From Branchiostoma floridae (taxonomy: Eukaryota; Chordata; Leptocardii; Amphioxiformes; Branchiostomatidae), in contig NC_049981.1 of assembly GCF_000003815.2 (NCBI RefSeq), positions 28,070,131-28,134,130 of the forward strand: 64,000 nt of DNA, read 5' to 3'. Position numbers and translations under genes: made by a program. The notes beneath the pieces are model-generated. The model ran no database searches, was not told the DNA's origin, and saw nothing but the letters and a program-made list of their open reading frames with translations. This document shows positions 22,815-35,010 of this stretch, piece after piece (position 1 is the stretch's first letter; the number at the start of each line of letters is the position of its first letter).

Positions 22815-24185
22815 GGGGGGGGGGGGTATAAAAAAACACTTAGTTTTGTACTTTGAATTTTGAACTTCGTTATTCATTCTGTGACTTAGCCGATCACCCT
22901 CATTCTGCCTCTGTCAAAACGTAGACATGCAAAATAGAAACATTTTGAAATCTGACGGACATCAAGCTAGTCCCTCATTGGATGAATTGCGAAATGTCAT
23001 CCTCTCATTAGCTTAAGTGCTAATTGCTATTCTCTCATTGGCTGAACTGCTAATCCAGACGGACAGTCAAGATCGGTCATCACTACGATTGAAATATAGA
23101 ACAATAGCCAAAAATAAGAAGACAAAGAAAGAAAGAAAGTAAAATATATACATTCCTTTATTCTCCTTAGACAATTAACACAAAATAAGCGTTCTCTTTT
23201 TACTCCACATATCTATATAGATTTTGACATATTCTAGTTTATATCTTTGATATATATATAAATAAGCGTTCTCTTTTTACTCCACATATCTCTATAGATT
23301 TTGACATATTCTAGCTTATATCTTTGATAGATATATTTCATAATGGTTGTGATGCATTTTACAAATTCCAGTTTATAGTGTACATATCTACATATACATT
23401 GTGTGTAATTCTGCGACGAATGTGTATGGCTTTTGTCTATGAACTATAGATTACAACACGTTACTTATAGTTATGACATCAAACAACACCAAAAAAGTTG
23501 TAGCATTTTACAATTAATAACTACTAACAATTTGAGCGTCACAACCAGAATCATCAAATGGAAAAAAATTCAAAAGTCACACCACGCTTTTAGCATTTAT
23601 CACGCTAAAAACGCAAATTAAATCTACAGAGTAGAACTGTTGAATATTCTTATTTTTTTATGGAAAACATTGAAGAATATTGAAAGGACAATTATGCGCT
23701 TATGGCACGAGATTCAATGTGACATATGATATATTATGATGTAATGCGATACTACATAATGTGATGTCTCTATTTCATTTTCACATTATGCCTTATTCAT
23801 TAATTTGTTGGTGATTGTCGGGCATATTTTTGTGGTTTAACCGCGCTTACAGAGCTATGTTCTCACGTAACAGAAATGTACACAATAACCCAAGAACAAC
23901 ATTTTTCAAATTACAGTCAAATAACAATAACTCTTTTCCAGTACAGGAGCCACGAAAAACACACAATACGTCACTGGTACAGGAACTAAAACCACTTAAT
24001 CAGTTAAATGCCCTCTACTGAGGAGATACTGGCACAGAACGGCAAGTAAAGTATAACATTCAAGAAAGAGCTACCTATGTTTATTTTCCCTGAAGTACGT
24101 TTCACGTTATATCACAGTATTGCACAAAAGTTCGCAAACAAAACAAACAATGATTGTGCAATCTAAATTAGTTAGCAACTCCAGG
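22815..24185. other. Intergenic AT-rich sequence, no gene recognised
   Basis: Contains repeated CTCTCATTRGCTKAA words at 22970-23060, a (GAAA)n stretch near 23125 and the 77-bp tandem duplication listed separately. TTTATT at 24080-24085 is AATAAA on the minus strand and could serve the GPCR gene ending at 24532, though it is 450 bases away. Confidence 0.4.
23184..23336. repeat. 77-bp tandem duplication
   Basis: Two head-to-tail copies (23184-23260 and 23261-23336), each starting AATAAGCGTTCTCTTTTTAC and ending in a TCTTTGATA-type AT block. They differ at only a few positions. Confidence 0.9.
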
Positions 24186-24189
24186 TCGT

Positions 24190-24440
24190 TTTCGCTAGAC
24201 GGCGGTCGACGAGCGACCCATGAGTGATAAAATTTGTATTTTTGTGACCCTTGATTTCATAATTGGAAGATGATACACAATGTAAAAGTATGGTTTGAAA
24301 AACAACAAAACACACACACAAGCAAAACATTTTTCATGGAATTCTTCGAGTGATCTGTGAAATCGTTGGCAAAAAAAGAAGCCAGCGACGGACTGCGAAC
24401 TTTGTGTAGCAATTTTGTCAAAAGGGTGGCCGATCACTTC
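24190..24440 (-). repeat. R4 dispersed repeat copy
   Basis: Matches the 21780-22200 copy through TGTGACCCTTGATTTCATAA, TTGGAAGATGATACACAATG and an AAAACACACACA stretch. Lies just beyond the 3' end of the minus-strand GPCR gene and may be within its 3'UTR. Confidence 0.45.
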
Positions 24441-24531
24441 GCTACGGCAGCACACATCGGTGTAATGCCCAAAACCCTGCCCATGCTGTCCCTATAGCAA
24501 TGTCTAAATGATCAGTTCTTGCTTTGTAGAT

Positions 24532-27500
24532 TTACCGGAGTTCTTTCAGCTCGATATGGACGTGTTCGTTGATCCTTGGCGTGTGTGTGGGCCTGGGTGT
24601 GCGGGAGGCGGCGAGCAGCAGCGGCGTGTGGCCGGGGTTGGTGGCGTTACGGTAGGACTCCCGCAGGTTGTTGTTCAGAGCGCCGTACACCACGGGGTTG
24701 ACGCAGGTGTTGGCCAGCGCCATCCACATCGCCACGGGGTAGACGTAGTGGTGCATGCTCTCACGCTGGCTCCACGACAGGAAGCCGAAGTCTTCCAACA
24801 GCGCGCAGACGTGGAGCGGCAGCCAGGACAGCCCGAAGATGACGGTAGTGGCTGCCAGGATCTTCACCGCCCGCAGTCTGTTGGGCGACGGGTTCCTGCT
24901 CTTGACTGGCGGGCGGATCCAGATGTTCATGACGATGACGTAGTTGAGCAGGGCGTTGGCGATGAGGGGTAAGGCGTAGCAGGTGATGAGCTTGAAGCAG
25001 GTGTAGACGCGGCGTAGCGTGTCGGCCGGCCAGTACTGGGCACAGATGTGCTGACCGCCGTACACTTCGCTGCGGTGCACCATGGCTATAGGCATGTTGA
25101 TGAACACAGCCACGACCCAGATGGACATGATGGCACGGGTGGCCGTCCTGATGGAGATCTTCTCCTCCGTCGGGTAGACAACCAGGTAGTATCTGCAAAG
25201 CAAAAAGAATACACAGGTCAGTTTCGTGACGTAGCCTTAGTCAGTGTCCACGTGTCAGTCGCGCCCCCATGCGGTTACGGTTGGAAGTACATTTAATTTA
25301 CCTTCGGGTATTCTTTGTGGGGGCATTGAGTGCAATAGTACCTCGCACAAAGAGAAAGGAAATATGTAAAACCATTTTCTACGGTAATATGGGTCCCACA
25401 AATTCTTGCTGAGCCGCTTTGAGCGCGATTTCGTAAGCCTATGCTTTACCTACTACATGTATAGGACTGTTCAGCCACAGTCGGCGCTTTCGGACTGATA
25501 TCAATTAGAATTTTACCATGGTCAATATAGACCGAAGGAGGCCATGCACACGCCTTTTAAAAAAGGTCCCATATGCACGAGAGTTAGTTCTTCACCCAGC
25601 CTTAACATCAATCACCTTCCGATACACTCACGGTGCTCTACAGTTGTACATCCTTTCCCTAGTAGATAAAGCAATTCAGCGTAAGTGTTGATGTATTAAG
25701 TGGCTATGTCGGAGGACTATTAATCTCTGACAACTCACACAAAATGTGCGATATATCGGTATATCTCAAACCTAGTGATGAAAAAGATTGATCCATTGAT
25801 GGAAAATGATTTGTGCTAAAATTGAATACAGCTTGCTATTGAGGAGTTTATAATTGCTGGGTACAGCTGCGGGAGTCTGCGTACAGGTCGTTATGGAAAC
25901 GCCATCATTAACAGGGCGAGTGCTGTTGTGTTCCTGAGATAGATCTCAAGAGGCTAGGCTCTGCAGTAATGAGTTGTAATACCAGCACCCCAGGCTATCG
26001 TGTTTCTGTCACATCGAAATGATGCCACATAATTGGCTCTGATAAACCCAGTTCCGATCTATCTTGGAGATATCAGCAAAAGATTGATTTTTCCTTTGGT
26101 AATCGCCAAGACGCTGTTTTCAAGAAAGTGTTGAGTGCACCCCACTGTGCGTGCTAACTCCATCAGACGGTGGCATATAGATACTTCAGAGACTCCTTGA
26201 TTATACATATTGCCTCTTGCTGTTTCCATTGCACACATAATTAGAATCGTTATCATCAAAGTTGCGACCATCTCACTGACTGCCTAGGACACGTGCGTAT
26301 ACGTGGCCTACCACACGGTATCGTAAGAAGTATCTCATTGAAGCTTCGGCACGTTGATGGCATCTCAACGAATTCTATCGTGATTAAAAACGGGTCTTTT
26401 TACCCTTTGTATGCTTTGTTGTTTTCATATTGTCATACAATTTGTATGATGTGACATTCCACGCTTCTACATTGGTTTTGTGCGTAACACAAATCCAGCG
26501 ACGCCGCCGACGCACCGCACAGATGCCCCCCTTAAGGATCACAAACCACTGTCCTACCAGAGCTTGGTAAACCACAACTCCGAGCTAACGTAACGTCAGC
26601 TAGCGTGCTTGATATGTAATCCACCAACGTACCTTTATGATATTAATAGTTTCATTTCGTATAAACACCGTCTGTTTCACATTAGGAACACAGTCGTACT
26701 TGCACAGGTACTCACCGCTCGAAGGCAATGGCGGTGACCGTGAAGATGGAGGTACAGACGAGGATTCCTCTCAGGAAGGGAACCAGCTTACACAGGGCGT
26801 CTCCGAACATGTCCTCTGTAGATGAATGGAGGAATACAGATTTAATTAGCACTCCGAAATGACGTGTCGTATAAGGTCATGTTCACTGATATAGAAATAT
26901 TCTGTCTATAGTCTCAAAACATTGTGCCGGAAAAACATCGTCTGCAGTAAACAAAGCTCTGAAGCAACCTTGTCCAAACATCCAACATATTCAACGGAGA
27001 CTATCCTGAATTTTATTGCATTTTGTATTGTATACTGGTCAAGGGTGAAAAAGTGTCTATTCATTGTCTATTCATTGCCAGCCAGGCTCATCTTCCGAAG
27101 TTCCATCTTGCGTGTTCAAATTTTCGCTGTTCTTGGACAGTACTGGTTCAATCGTATGTAACAATGTCGCACCCTCATGTAATACGGCTTAGGATAATGG
27201 TTTGAAAATAAAGTATAAATTGTAGTACGTACTGTACAAGTAGATTTTACTTACCAACATATATGTAGGTGACGAGTGTAAAAGGGAGGTTGACGAGTCC
27301 CAGCACAAGGTCTCCAGTCGCCAGGTTCATGATGAAGAAGTTGGTGACGACACCTCTAGCTTTGGGCGTCCTGAGGATCATGTAGAGCACGCTGGTGTTC
27401 CCGCACACGCAAAGGACAAAGATGGCGGCGTACATCAGGATGTAGATGACCATGACGACTGTGGACTGCTTGTAGGACGAGTGGACGGCGGCGAAGTCTC

Positions 27501-27636
27501 CATAGTCAGACTGTACATATCCAGCCTCTTCTTCGCTGAAGTTCATCAGGCTGCCCACGCCAGCAGGCAGCACCAGCGACGCCAACAGATCCGCCATGTC
27601 GGTAGAGTTCTCTACAGTTGCCTCCACAGCACCCAT
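24532..27636 (-). CDS. Complete rhodopsin-class neuropeptide GPCR, three exons, 380 aa
   Basis: Seven-transmembrane peptide receptor. Exon 1 is 27636-27255 (127 codons + 1 base, donor GTAAGT). Exon 2 is 26815-26716 (acceptor CTACAG, donor GTGAGT). Exon 3 is 25192-24532 (acceptor TTTGCAG, stop TAA). Both introns (439 and 1523 bp) keep frame. The N-terminus has glycosylation sites N10-S-T and N32-F-S. Landmarks: TM1 with C-G-N80; TM2 with L-A-T-G-D109; C136 opening TM3, pairing with the loop-2 cysteine of GGQHIC; E160-R161-Y at the end of TM3, split by intron 2 inside the Arg codon; TM6 SWLPLH, a CWxP variant; TM7 NPVVY. A basic loop KSRNPSPNRLR precedes TM6. The tail of about 45 residues has no cysteine palmitoylation site after helix 8. 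CKLVPF, ERYY and NPVVYGALNNNLRE fit NPFF/QRFP/RFamide-type receptors; the exact ligand is unknown. The introns hold no other gene. Translation starts at the ATG at 27636, with no upstream in-frame ATG seen. Confidence 0.92.
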
Positions 27637-27651
27637 GACTTTTGACAAAGG

Positions 27652-27988
27652 CTAGCAAATTTAGGCAGGCAACGAAAAAACGATTGACTTGTCAGAAGTG
27701 CTGAAATCAAATGAATTTTGGGGGCTTTGTATAAAAAAAGAAACAATTTTAATACTTTCCGTTAATGAGCATCGCAGGAGCACGTGTTTGGTACGGGTGT
27801 TTTTGACGTCAAGGAATGCTTTTAGCAAAATAGAAATTCAGCCACTTCCCGAAGCTACTCTCCGGATACAACGAAATGCTTGGCAGCGTGTTTGAAGTGA
27901 CATGTTAGATTTGTCCACAGGAGGTGGTTTTGGAAACAGGATGCTGGCTCTTTACCTCTTGTAGATCTTTCTCGAAGGCCCAAGAGTT
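27652..27988 (-). other. Possible 5'UTR exon and intron of the complete GPCR
   Basis: On the minus strand, TGTTTCATTGCAG is followed by a 33-base segment (27988-27956) that ends AAGAG|GTAAAG. A second acceptor (AAATTTGCTAG) lies at about 27652, 16 bases before the ATG. Together they outline a small non-coding exon and a 300-bp intron, similar to the arrangement before the other receptor. Splice-consensus evidence only. Confidence 0.3.
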
Positions 27989-27989
27989 C

Positions 27990-29730
27990 TGCAATGAAAC
28001 ACACAATGTGCATGTAAAAATATGCTCTTTCCTATGATATGCAACGATATCAGCTAGGGTAGTCTATTCGAGGATCATTTTATCAAGTTTTAGCGATTTG
28101 TTATTAATGTTGAAATAGCTGTGCTTAGAATACGACGAGAGGTCACTTGAGCGATGTGACGCAAGTGCATGCGTACTATAACCTGCATAATAGCGTCACT
28201 AACTCTTGTCCGGTCAAAGGCATTCGGAAAATCGTGGGTGGAATATGATTGGAAAGTTGTCGAGTGCCATTTTACTTTGTTCAATGCCAATGAGTGGATC
28301 GATGGGGCCGATGCACAGTGATGGGTCTCGATAGTGCTTTCCGACGTTGCATAGAATGTTCCTTCAAGGCTGCACTTTGCCATTTCCCCTTTTTTGACAT
28401 TCAATGGCACACCAGAAATAGCTTGAAGAGGAAATGTTTTCCGTGAATGACAGAGTCCCGTGGAAGAACATACAAGTGGCGCCACCTGATGAATGAACCG
28501 AGGGGTGACTGTATTGTAGATTGAGTTTGACGACATTGGTGCTGTAAAAAGTATGTTGAATCAACGTTTATGTGTAGTGGCTCAAATACTGTTTATCTAT
28601 TTATTGATATACTTAAATATCAAGAACTGATATCTGGAGTATTGCTGGCTTCTGGTGGTGATGTGATGTATAGCGACAGACAAGACGTATACATAAAGGA
28701 CAAGCTATGACCAAAACTAGATGTGTTCGACATTTGCTGAGGAGATGCATAAAGTAACTATGAGATAAAGCGGCAATGTCGACTAAATGTAAATCAAGAA
28801 ATTGTCTGAATTATCTGTAATCGTTATCATTTTCACTGTGATGTCCCTGTAGCTCAAATGGCAGCCACAGTTAAGCTTCTGGATGCAATTAGTTGGTGAC
28901 TGGGAGACCCTAGGGTAACTATATGCACATGCATGATGCGTATTTTTAAAGAAATTCTCACGCAAAGGTTAGAACGGTGTCAGCTTGATATACCCTGAAG
29001 ATCACAATCCATTCCATATCATCGGATTATTCCGCGGGCTTAGAATGCTCATCTGTATGAACCGAAAGCCTGACGTGCCAACTTGCTTCGGTTTTAGTGA
29101 ATAATGTTGTACGTATGCAATAAGCCAGCTTTAATGTATTCTCGAAGCAAGTGAAATTGACAAAGAGAACCCGTTTGGCCTAAGTGCTCGCCTGTGAAAA
29201 ATAACTTGTTGGTGTTTGAAGTACTGCTGCCAAAAATTTAAGTATATTGACGAGAGGCACGCGTGCGTCAACCAACTCATTACCAGGTGCATAAGATGAT
29301 TCTATGCAAGTAACTTTCGTGTATTAAATGTACGTCACTAATAGGAACTCAGTACAAGTGTCTTCAGCCTAATTGTTTTATTTGTGCTCCTTTGGAATGA
29401 AGAAGCACAACAACAAACATAATTCGGAATGAAATATGAAATGTGAATTTCCTGTAAATTGAACGAACGCTTTTGAATACAGATAGTCGTATAACTGCCT
29501 GCGGATGCCATTAGCCAGTGCGGTGAAGGGGAATGCAATTGCAGACCTGATGGCGGTAAAGTTCAAATGTGCAGCAGCAGGGCCAAGGCAAATGCATTCT
29601 ACCTGATATGATTAGATGTGCACTTTCAGTAGGCTTAAAAAATGATTACATGAGGGAACTAGTGTTAAGCTGACGCAAAGTAAAGTTGAATTGCATATAC
29701 TACTTTAAGCTGAACAGCAACACAACTTGA
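27990..29730. other. Upstream of the GPCR; no other gene recognised
   Basis: A 148-codon open frame at 28090-28536 (minus) has no recognisable domain, low hydrophobic order and an overlapping rival frame, so I do not annotate it. No CCAAT or TATA arrangement stands out. A possible SINE piece is listed at 28848. Confidence 0.4.
28848..28925 (+). mobile_element. Possible tRNA-derived SINE piece
   Basis: CCTGTAGCTCAAATGGCAG is a good pol III A box (TAGCTCAAATGG). About 45 bases later GGGAGACCCTAGGGTAACT resembles a decayed B box region of tRNA-derived SINEs. The fold is not a functional tRNA. Weak call. Confidence 0.35.
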
Positions 29731-29734
29731 GTAA

Positions 29735-29960
29735 GGGGCATATGGTAGACATTGTCGACCATCTTCGGGCGTACTTCGCGATCGCTTGAAGGTCGGCCGA
29801 TTTTAAGATCGACAGAGGGTCGCGCGCATTTTTCGCCTGAAAACCGTCCCTGACACATTGGGTGAGGCTTGAGCGATCGCCTACGAATACATTTATAATG
29901 ATTAGCCTCTCATGACATGGCGCCACCATGTTAATAGGCGTGTCGATTTTTAAGGCTGTC
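29735..29960 (+). repeat. R3 dispersed repeat copy
   Basis: Matches 60100-60245 closely: GGTCGCGCGCATTTTTCGCC, AAACCGTCCCTG, a TGAGGCTTGAGCGATCGCCT block and then ACGAATACATTT. Rich in CGATCG words. Unknown function, probably a non-autonomous element. Confidence 0.65.
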
Positions 29961-30408
29961 ACTACACTGCATCATCAGGACCGAATTGCCTTCTGACATG
30001 CCAATAAAAAAATCCAAATGACCATATTACAGCGAGCTGTGAGCACATAGATCCCGACAAAGACAGTGATATATCCCCGTCAGAGATGAACCTACTTCCA
30101 TGATGTATAGTTTGAATCCACCCATGGGATGAGGGGCCGTTAACGGCCAAGAAGGAGCTACATTCTTGTGCAATAACCAAGCCACCAACCTGTCGACAGG
30201 ACTCAGATATCTACGGTTCTGGAGGCCAAGGAGTAGTGGAGAGGGAATTTAAGTGCAGGAAAGGTGGTGGGTGAGCTAGAGCGAACTAAATGAACATATT
30301 TGGGCAAATCGAGGGCGGCATAGGCACTGACGTCCACAGCGTCAAGTCGACAAATTCAATTATTGGCACAAAAACGTGGCACAAGCCTGGCCTATTAATA
30401 GTTGATAT

Positions 30409-30540
30409 TAATAATAATAGCCTTTATTGCACATTCATGCCCTATCGGGCTAAGTACAGGTATATAGATACAAAGGGTAGTAGTGCAGTACACATGGTTT
30501 CTAAAACATGGATTGTAATCTTTGATTAAGGCTCCCTGTC
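30409..30540 (-). mobile_element. LINE 3'UTR end (same family as 38866-39434)
   Basis: The plus-strand words CCTTTATTGCACATTC, ATGCCCTATCGGGCTAA and GTACAGGTATATAG match the 3' end of the LINE copy at 38876-38930. They lie in the same (minus) orientation. An AATAATAATA tract at the outer end is the likely 3' simple-repeat tail. No coding part can be recognised upstream. Confidence 0.6.
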
Positions 30541-32340
30541 CACCAAGACGGCGATGGCGCTGCGCTGTCACAGCTGCGACCAAAAACGGGTGTGTGTAAC
30601 CTTTGCTTTCATACAGAATATAGCATACAACATACATTTGTGACTGAAACGACAGCAAAGCTTATAAAGCGTAAAAGATTAATCTTTTCTATACAATATA
30701 AGCGCTCTGTCAAATTGACGTCGCAGAGAGAGCACCGGGAGAGCGGGAAAACAAGCAGCCTCCTGGAAACTACCTGCTGGTGTGTTTTATACGTAAATAA
30801 ACAAACATACAATGTAGTTATTGCAAAGGCGTGTGTTCACTTATGGGAAAAGTACTACGTAAACCTTCTCCTCCAACACCCAGCCGAACGCGTACAGTGT
30901 GACAATGATTGCCCAGGTGGACTTGCCACTTGCAAATCTCATCAAACCCAGGGATTACCCTTAGTGCCCTCCGAGTGAGTCAGGCTTAGGGCGGAATCCT
31001 GTAACGAGCCCCTTGTCGCTATCTTCACGGCTCATTAATAGTCTGGTCCATCGGGGCGATTCTGGTGCATAGCCGGGGAGCAGCCAGATCACTCCTTACA
31101 TGAAGTCTATAAATTCATAATACACTAGAAAGGCCGACATTTGCTTAAGAGCAAATACAGCATATTTCAGCCATACCCCTTCCCACGCAACATTGGACTG
31201 TTCCAAATCACCCCTGGGCAAAAATGGAACATCCTCTTAACAGTACATTATCCCCCAAAGTGGACTGGTATTGTGAATTGATTCCAGGTAAAAACAGAGC
31301 TTGCTTCTATTTTTCAGAAAATGACAATAATCACACCTTCCATTCAGAAAATTTTCATCATGACTGAAAATTGTTGAATGACTTCATGTAATGTCATTAA
31401 CAATTTTCAGTACGATAACTAGGTGTAAGTTTAAAAAAGTATAAGCTCCTTGTGATGTGGGTACATTTATTATTGCAGTGAACTTTTTTTTATTCAAGTA
31501 GGGCATGCGATTTAATAATTATCAAGCAGGTGCAGGTACTGTAGGAGCGTTTGTTTTCTTCAAGCTGTAAAACTGTTAAACTGTTTTACTTTGTATGCAA
31601 TCAGCCATCGAGCCTATTCTTATTTTAGTTTAACAACTTCCTGCCAGACCCGGAAGATACGATTGAACCTTGTTCGAGGATTTATTTTCGTCTGTCTGGT
31701 CAGTCTGTTCATACCCTGGCGCTGAGAGTGTTTTATTGGGCTGAAACTCTGGCAGTTTAAAGTTACTTACAATTTAAATGTTCAAAGTTTATGTCAAACA
31801 ACAACAGCACTAGGAAATGTGGCCACTATAGACAGGTGGTCACTATAGAGAAAATGCTGATCTATTGACTAGGAGCCATACGTTACACATGATTTCAGTA
31901 CACTGATCATTAATCATATAAACATTGCACAGGTAAGCCAATTGTTTAGATGTACAATTAAGTTCAAATAATTCTGAAGAGAAAATAATCATTCTCGCCA
32001 CTGTCTAACTTATAATTACGTATCAAAACTAAACGCAGATTTTCTAACTAACGCACCTTTCGCCGACTTCATCAAAGGACCGCCGGCTATCAATCAAACA
32101 CGGCTGTTGATTAGACTTAGAGTTTCAAACAGTCATGTGCTGTGTGCCAATTTACAGCGAACTTCATGCTACGTGATGTTTTACATTGCTTGGACCTTCT
32201 TTCCTACAGCGGTGCTTCTACAAAATATTTAGACTGTAACACTGAGTCCCACATGTTTTATAGAATAGAATTTGACGCAGAACAGTATTTTTTGCTGGGT
32301 ATTTGTCTTGAAACATGTCCGTGGGAATATCAGCGAGGCG
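30541..32340. other. Intergenic, no gene recognised
   Basis: A 128-codon frame at 30592-30978 has no domain. An imperfect stem occurs at 31365-31410 (GAAAATTGTTGAATGACTTC / CATTAACAATTTTC). Nothing else is supported. Confidence 0.4.
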
Positions 32341-32344
32341 GTGA

Positions 32345-32680
32345 CGTAGGGATATCAAACCATCAACAAAAGTCGCATGGCGGCTAACGGCGCAGCGAAG
32401 ATACTAGCGCTATAAATAAGCGCTGCAACTAAGGATGGCAACCCGTACAATATTTTTGTATACTGTTGAGCTAAATAAAGTTTGTTGTTTATGAGGTTTT
32501 AGTTGTCTTTGAAGCTTTGACCCGAAATATTTTAAAGTCAAACTGCTGAAGAGAAGTAAGTGACTGCTACGATTATCGTAGATATGGCCCTAAAAAAAAA
32601 CTGATAAAAGAAGCCTTCTCAATAGTCTAAAATGCAAGAGCTTCCGGGGGGGGGGGGGGGCTTCGCCCACCTGGGTCCCC
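32345..32680 (+). repeat. Y repeat, left copy, ending in a G-run
   Basis: Same word order as 33110-33405: AAACCATCAACAAAAGTCGC, GCTAACGGCGCAGCGAA, GAAGAGAAGTAAGTGACTGC, GATTATCGTAGATATG and AATAGTCTAAAATGC. It ends at a poly-G run at about 32646-32660 and then a GC-rich tract to 32770. Confidence 0.7.
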
Positions 32681-32804
32681 CCCACAGTGGCCCTGCCCCT
32701 GGACCCCGCCAGGGACATTCGGCGGCCCCCGGACCCCTGTCCGACGCTTTGCAAAAATCCTGGCGAGAAGTCTGTACGGCCTGAGTCTTCAAGTTAACGT
32801 ATTG

Positions 32805-33095
32805 TGTGGTCCCGCTTATGAATATTAATTAGCCTTCGCTTTCCTCTTCGCTGATTGGCTGAACCATTAATTGAATTAACTCTTCCTGCCGGCTAGACGC
32901 AGGTGCAGATGTCGGCTCTGTGGGGTGAACGTCCGAAAGGTCATGGCATGGAGAACGAAAGAAAACCAATTTCCCCCCAAAAAAGTGCTGTAATTAAGCC
33001 TTTTACAGTACTTTATGCCAAAAATTTCACTTGGATCATTTTACCAACTATCTTATGCCTATCTATACCAAATGTTACTCATACCAGGGTACAGG
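32805..33095 (+). repeat. X repeat, left copy (no tandem expansion)
   Basis: Starts CCCGCTTATGAATATTAATT and includes CTCTTCGCTGATTGGCTGAA and GGTCATGGCATGGAG. It then has the TATGCCTATCTATACCAAAT and TACCAGGGTACAGGGG words. The right copy at 40120 has the same order. It lacks the 163-bp units that fill the right copy. Confidence 0.75.
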
Positions 33096-33109
33096 GGTGC
33101 AAAATATAC

Positions 33110-33405
33110 CGTTATAAGACCGTCAACAACAGTCGCACGGAGCTAACAGCGCAGCGAAAATACCATCGCTAGCGTTTCAACTTCGGATAACAAGTTATAA
33201 GTACTGTTGAACTCAGTAACGTTAAAGTTTGTTTTTAGTTGCCTTTGACGGTTTGACCTGAAATAGTGTTACGCTAAACTCCTGAAGAGAAGTTAAGTGA
33301 CTGCTGCGATTATCATACATATGCCCCTAAGAACTGATACAATATAAAGCCTTCTGAATAGTCTAAAATGCGAGAGCCTTAGGCGGGCTTCGCTCCCCCT
33401 GGCGG
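33110..33405 (+). repeat. Y repeat, right copy
   Basis: Diverged direct copy of 32345-32680, with matching words GACCGTCAACAACAGTCGCA, AACAGCGCAGCGAAAATACC, GAAGAGAAGTTAAGTGACTG and GAATAGTCTAAAATGCGAGA. It ends immediately before the inverted terminus of the large element at 33414. Confidence 0.7.
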
Positions 33406-33671
33406 GAACACTGCTATCTTCACTGTGCGCTCATTGGTTGATCCTGAATCACATGATTCTCACAACCATATAAGTACAAGGGATGATCACCCTACTGCCT
33501 CTTGTTGGATTCATCCGCAACGCCGAGGTCGCCTGGCGATGGGCGACCAGGTCTCCGCCGCTTGCGGTTTCACGACCACGTTTCTCGCCGCCGGGCGGGT
33601 TTTGTGTCCGAGGAGCACGCAGTGTTGCAGCCTAGACTCCGGATTACCAGTGGGAGGAAGACAACTTCGGA

Positions 33672-35010
33672 GGTTCGGCTGTGCAGCAAGTAACGGCGGG
33701 GCGAGGGATCCAGAAGCTCCGGCGGACCTTGGGCAGACCCTCTCCACGCATCGAAAGGACGGAAGAGCCCTAGTGTTCTACCTAGTGGGGTCAAATTTCA
33801 GGACGGTGGATATACGGCAGGTTTGGGTGGAAAATGCGGTAACATACGTTGTGGTATTTGTCGAATTCTGCTTTTCTGGGAACAATGGTTTGTGTGCCGT
33901 TTTGTTCACGTGTTGTTTTGCATATCTTTGGTGTCGAGCTTTCGCCTGGTTTGCACGTGCTTGATTTGCATTTGTTTGCTTTTAGTTGACTGGGTATTTT
34001 GTCGATAAGCACACAGGGAGGCAGCATAGACTCCAGTTTGACGGAGGAAGACAATTTCTGAGGTTCAGCTGTGCAGCAAGTAACGGCGGGGCGATGGAGC
34101 CAGAAGCTCCGGCAGACCTTGGGCAGACCATCTCCACGTAGCGAAAGGACGGACGAGTCCCACATAGTGGGGGGAAAACTTCAGGATGGCTGAGATATGG
34201 CAGGTTTGGGTGGAAAATGCGGTAACGTACGTTGTTGTATGTGTCGAATTCTGTTTTTCTGGGACACTCGTTTGGGGTGTCGTTGTTCACGTGTTGTTTT
34301 GCATATCTTTGGTGTCGGGTTTTCTCCCGGTTTTTACTGTTTGATTTGCATTTGTTTGCCTTAGTTGACTGGGTGGGAATTTCATTATCTTTTGTTTGGA
34401 ACGGAACGTAGGAGGTTTTGTTCTTAGGAAGGGAGGGAAACTCGTGACAGGATCCCCTTTTGTGACCACGTGAGGTGTGTGCCAGCGTGGCGGGTGAATG
34501 CTCGAGTTGGGTTTAGCTGCTTTACTGTAGGTTCAGAATTTGTGGTCTGAACGTGTTGTTTTCTTAGCAGCTCAGCCCGGATTCCAGCTCTCCCAGGCCG
34601 AGGAAGGCGACTACCACAGCGCGACTGAGATGCAGCAAGCTCTGACAGACTTTTGGCGGCCTCTTCACATATTGAAAGGGCGGAAGAGTCCTACCTGGCG
34701 GGTCGAAACGTCGGATGTTAAAGATACGGCAGGTTTGGGGCGAAAATGCGGTAACAAACGTTTGTGTTTTTTGTCCAATTATGTTTTCCTGGGAACAATG
34801 GTTTGGGGTGGTTGATGTGTACACGTGTTGTTTTGCATATCTTTGGTGTCGGGCTTTCGCTCGGTTCGCTCGTGCTTGATTTGTATTTGCTTTGTCTTTA
34901 GTTGATACTTGTGTTCTAAACGTGTTGTTTTCTTAGCAGATCAGCCCGGTTTCCAGCTCTCCTGTGCCGAGGAAGGTGACTACCACATCGCGACCGAGGT
35001 GCAGCAAGCT
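33672..35010 (+). repeat. Four degenerate tandem units inside the large element
   Basis: Units of about 370-540 bp share CTGTGCAGCAAGTAACGGCG (or GATGCAGCAAGC), GACCTTGGGCAGACC, GGCAGGTTTGGGTGGAAAAT, GCGGTAACRTACGTTG and GTTTTGCATATCTTTGGTGT. They start near 33672, 34061, 34570 and 34930; the fourth is partial. Units 3 and 4 have CTTAGCAG before a short frame reading QPGFQLSxAEEGDYHxAT, which is intriguing but too short to call coding. Confidence 0.7.

Noticed and set aside
24508-25198. Long frames in other phases across the GPCR exon 3
   Set aside because: Antisense or shifted shadows of the GC-rich receptor exon.
28090-28536. 148-codon minus-strand open frame upstream of the GPCR
   Set aside because: No domain, transmembrane segment or splice support, and an overlapping rival frame; likely chance.
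33425-33964. 179-codon frame at the left of the large element
   Set aside because: It spans the identical terminal repeat and a degenerate tandem unit that has stops in its sister units; no domain.
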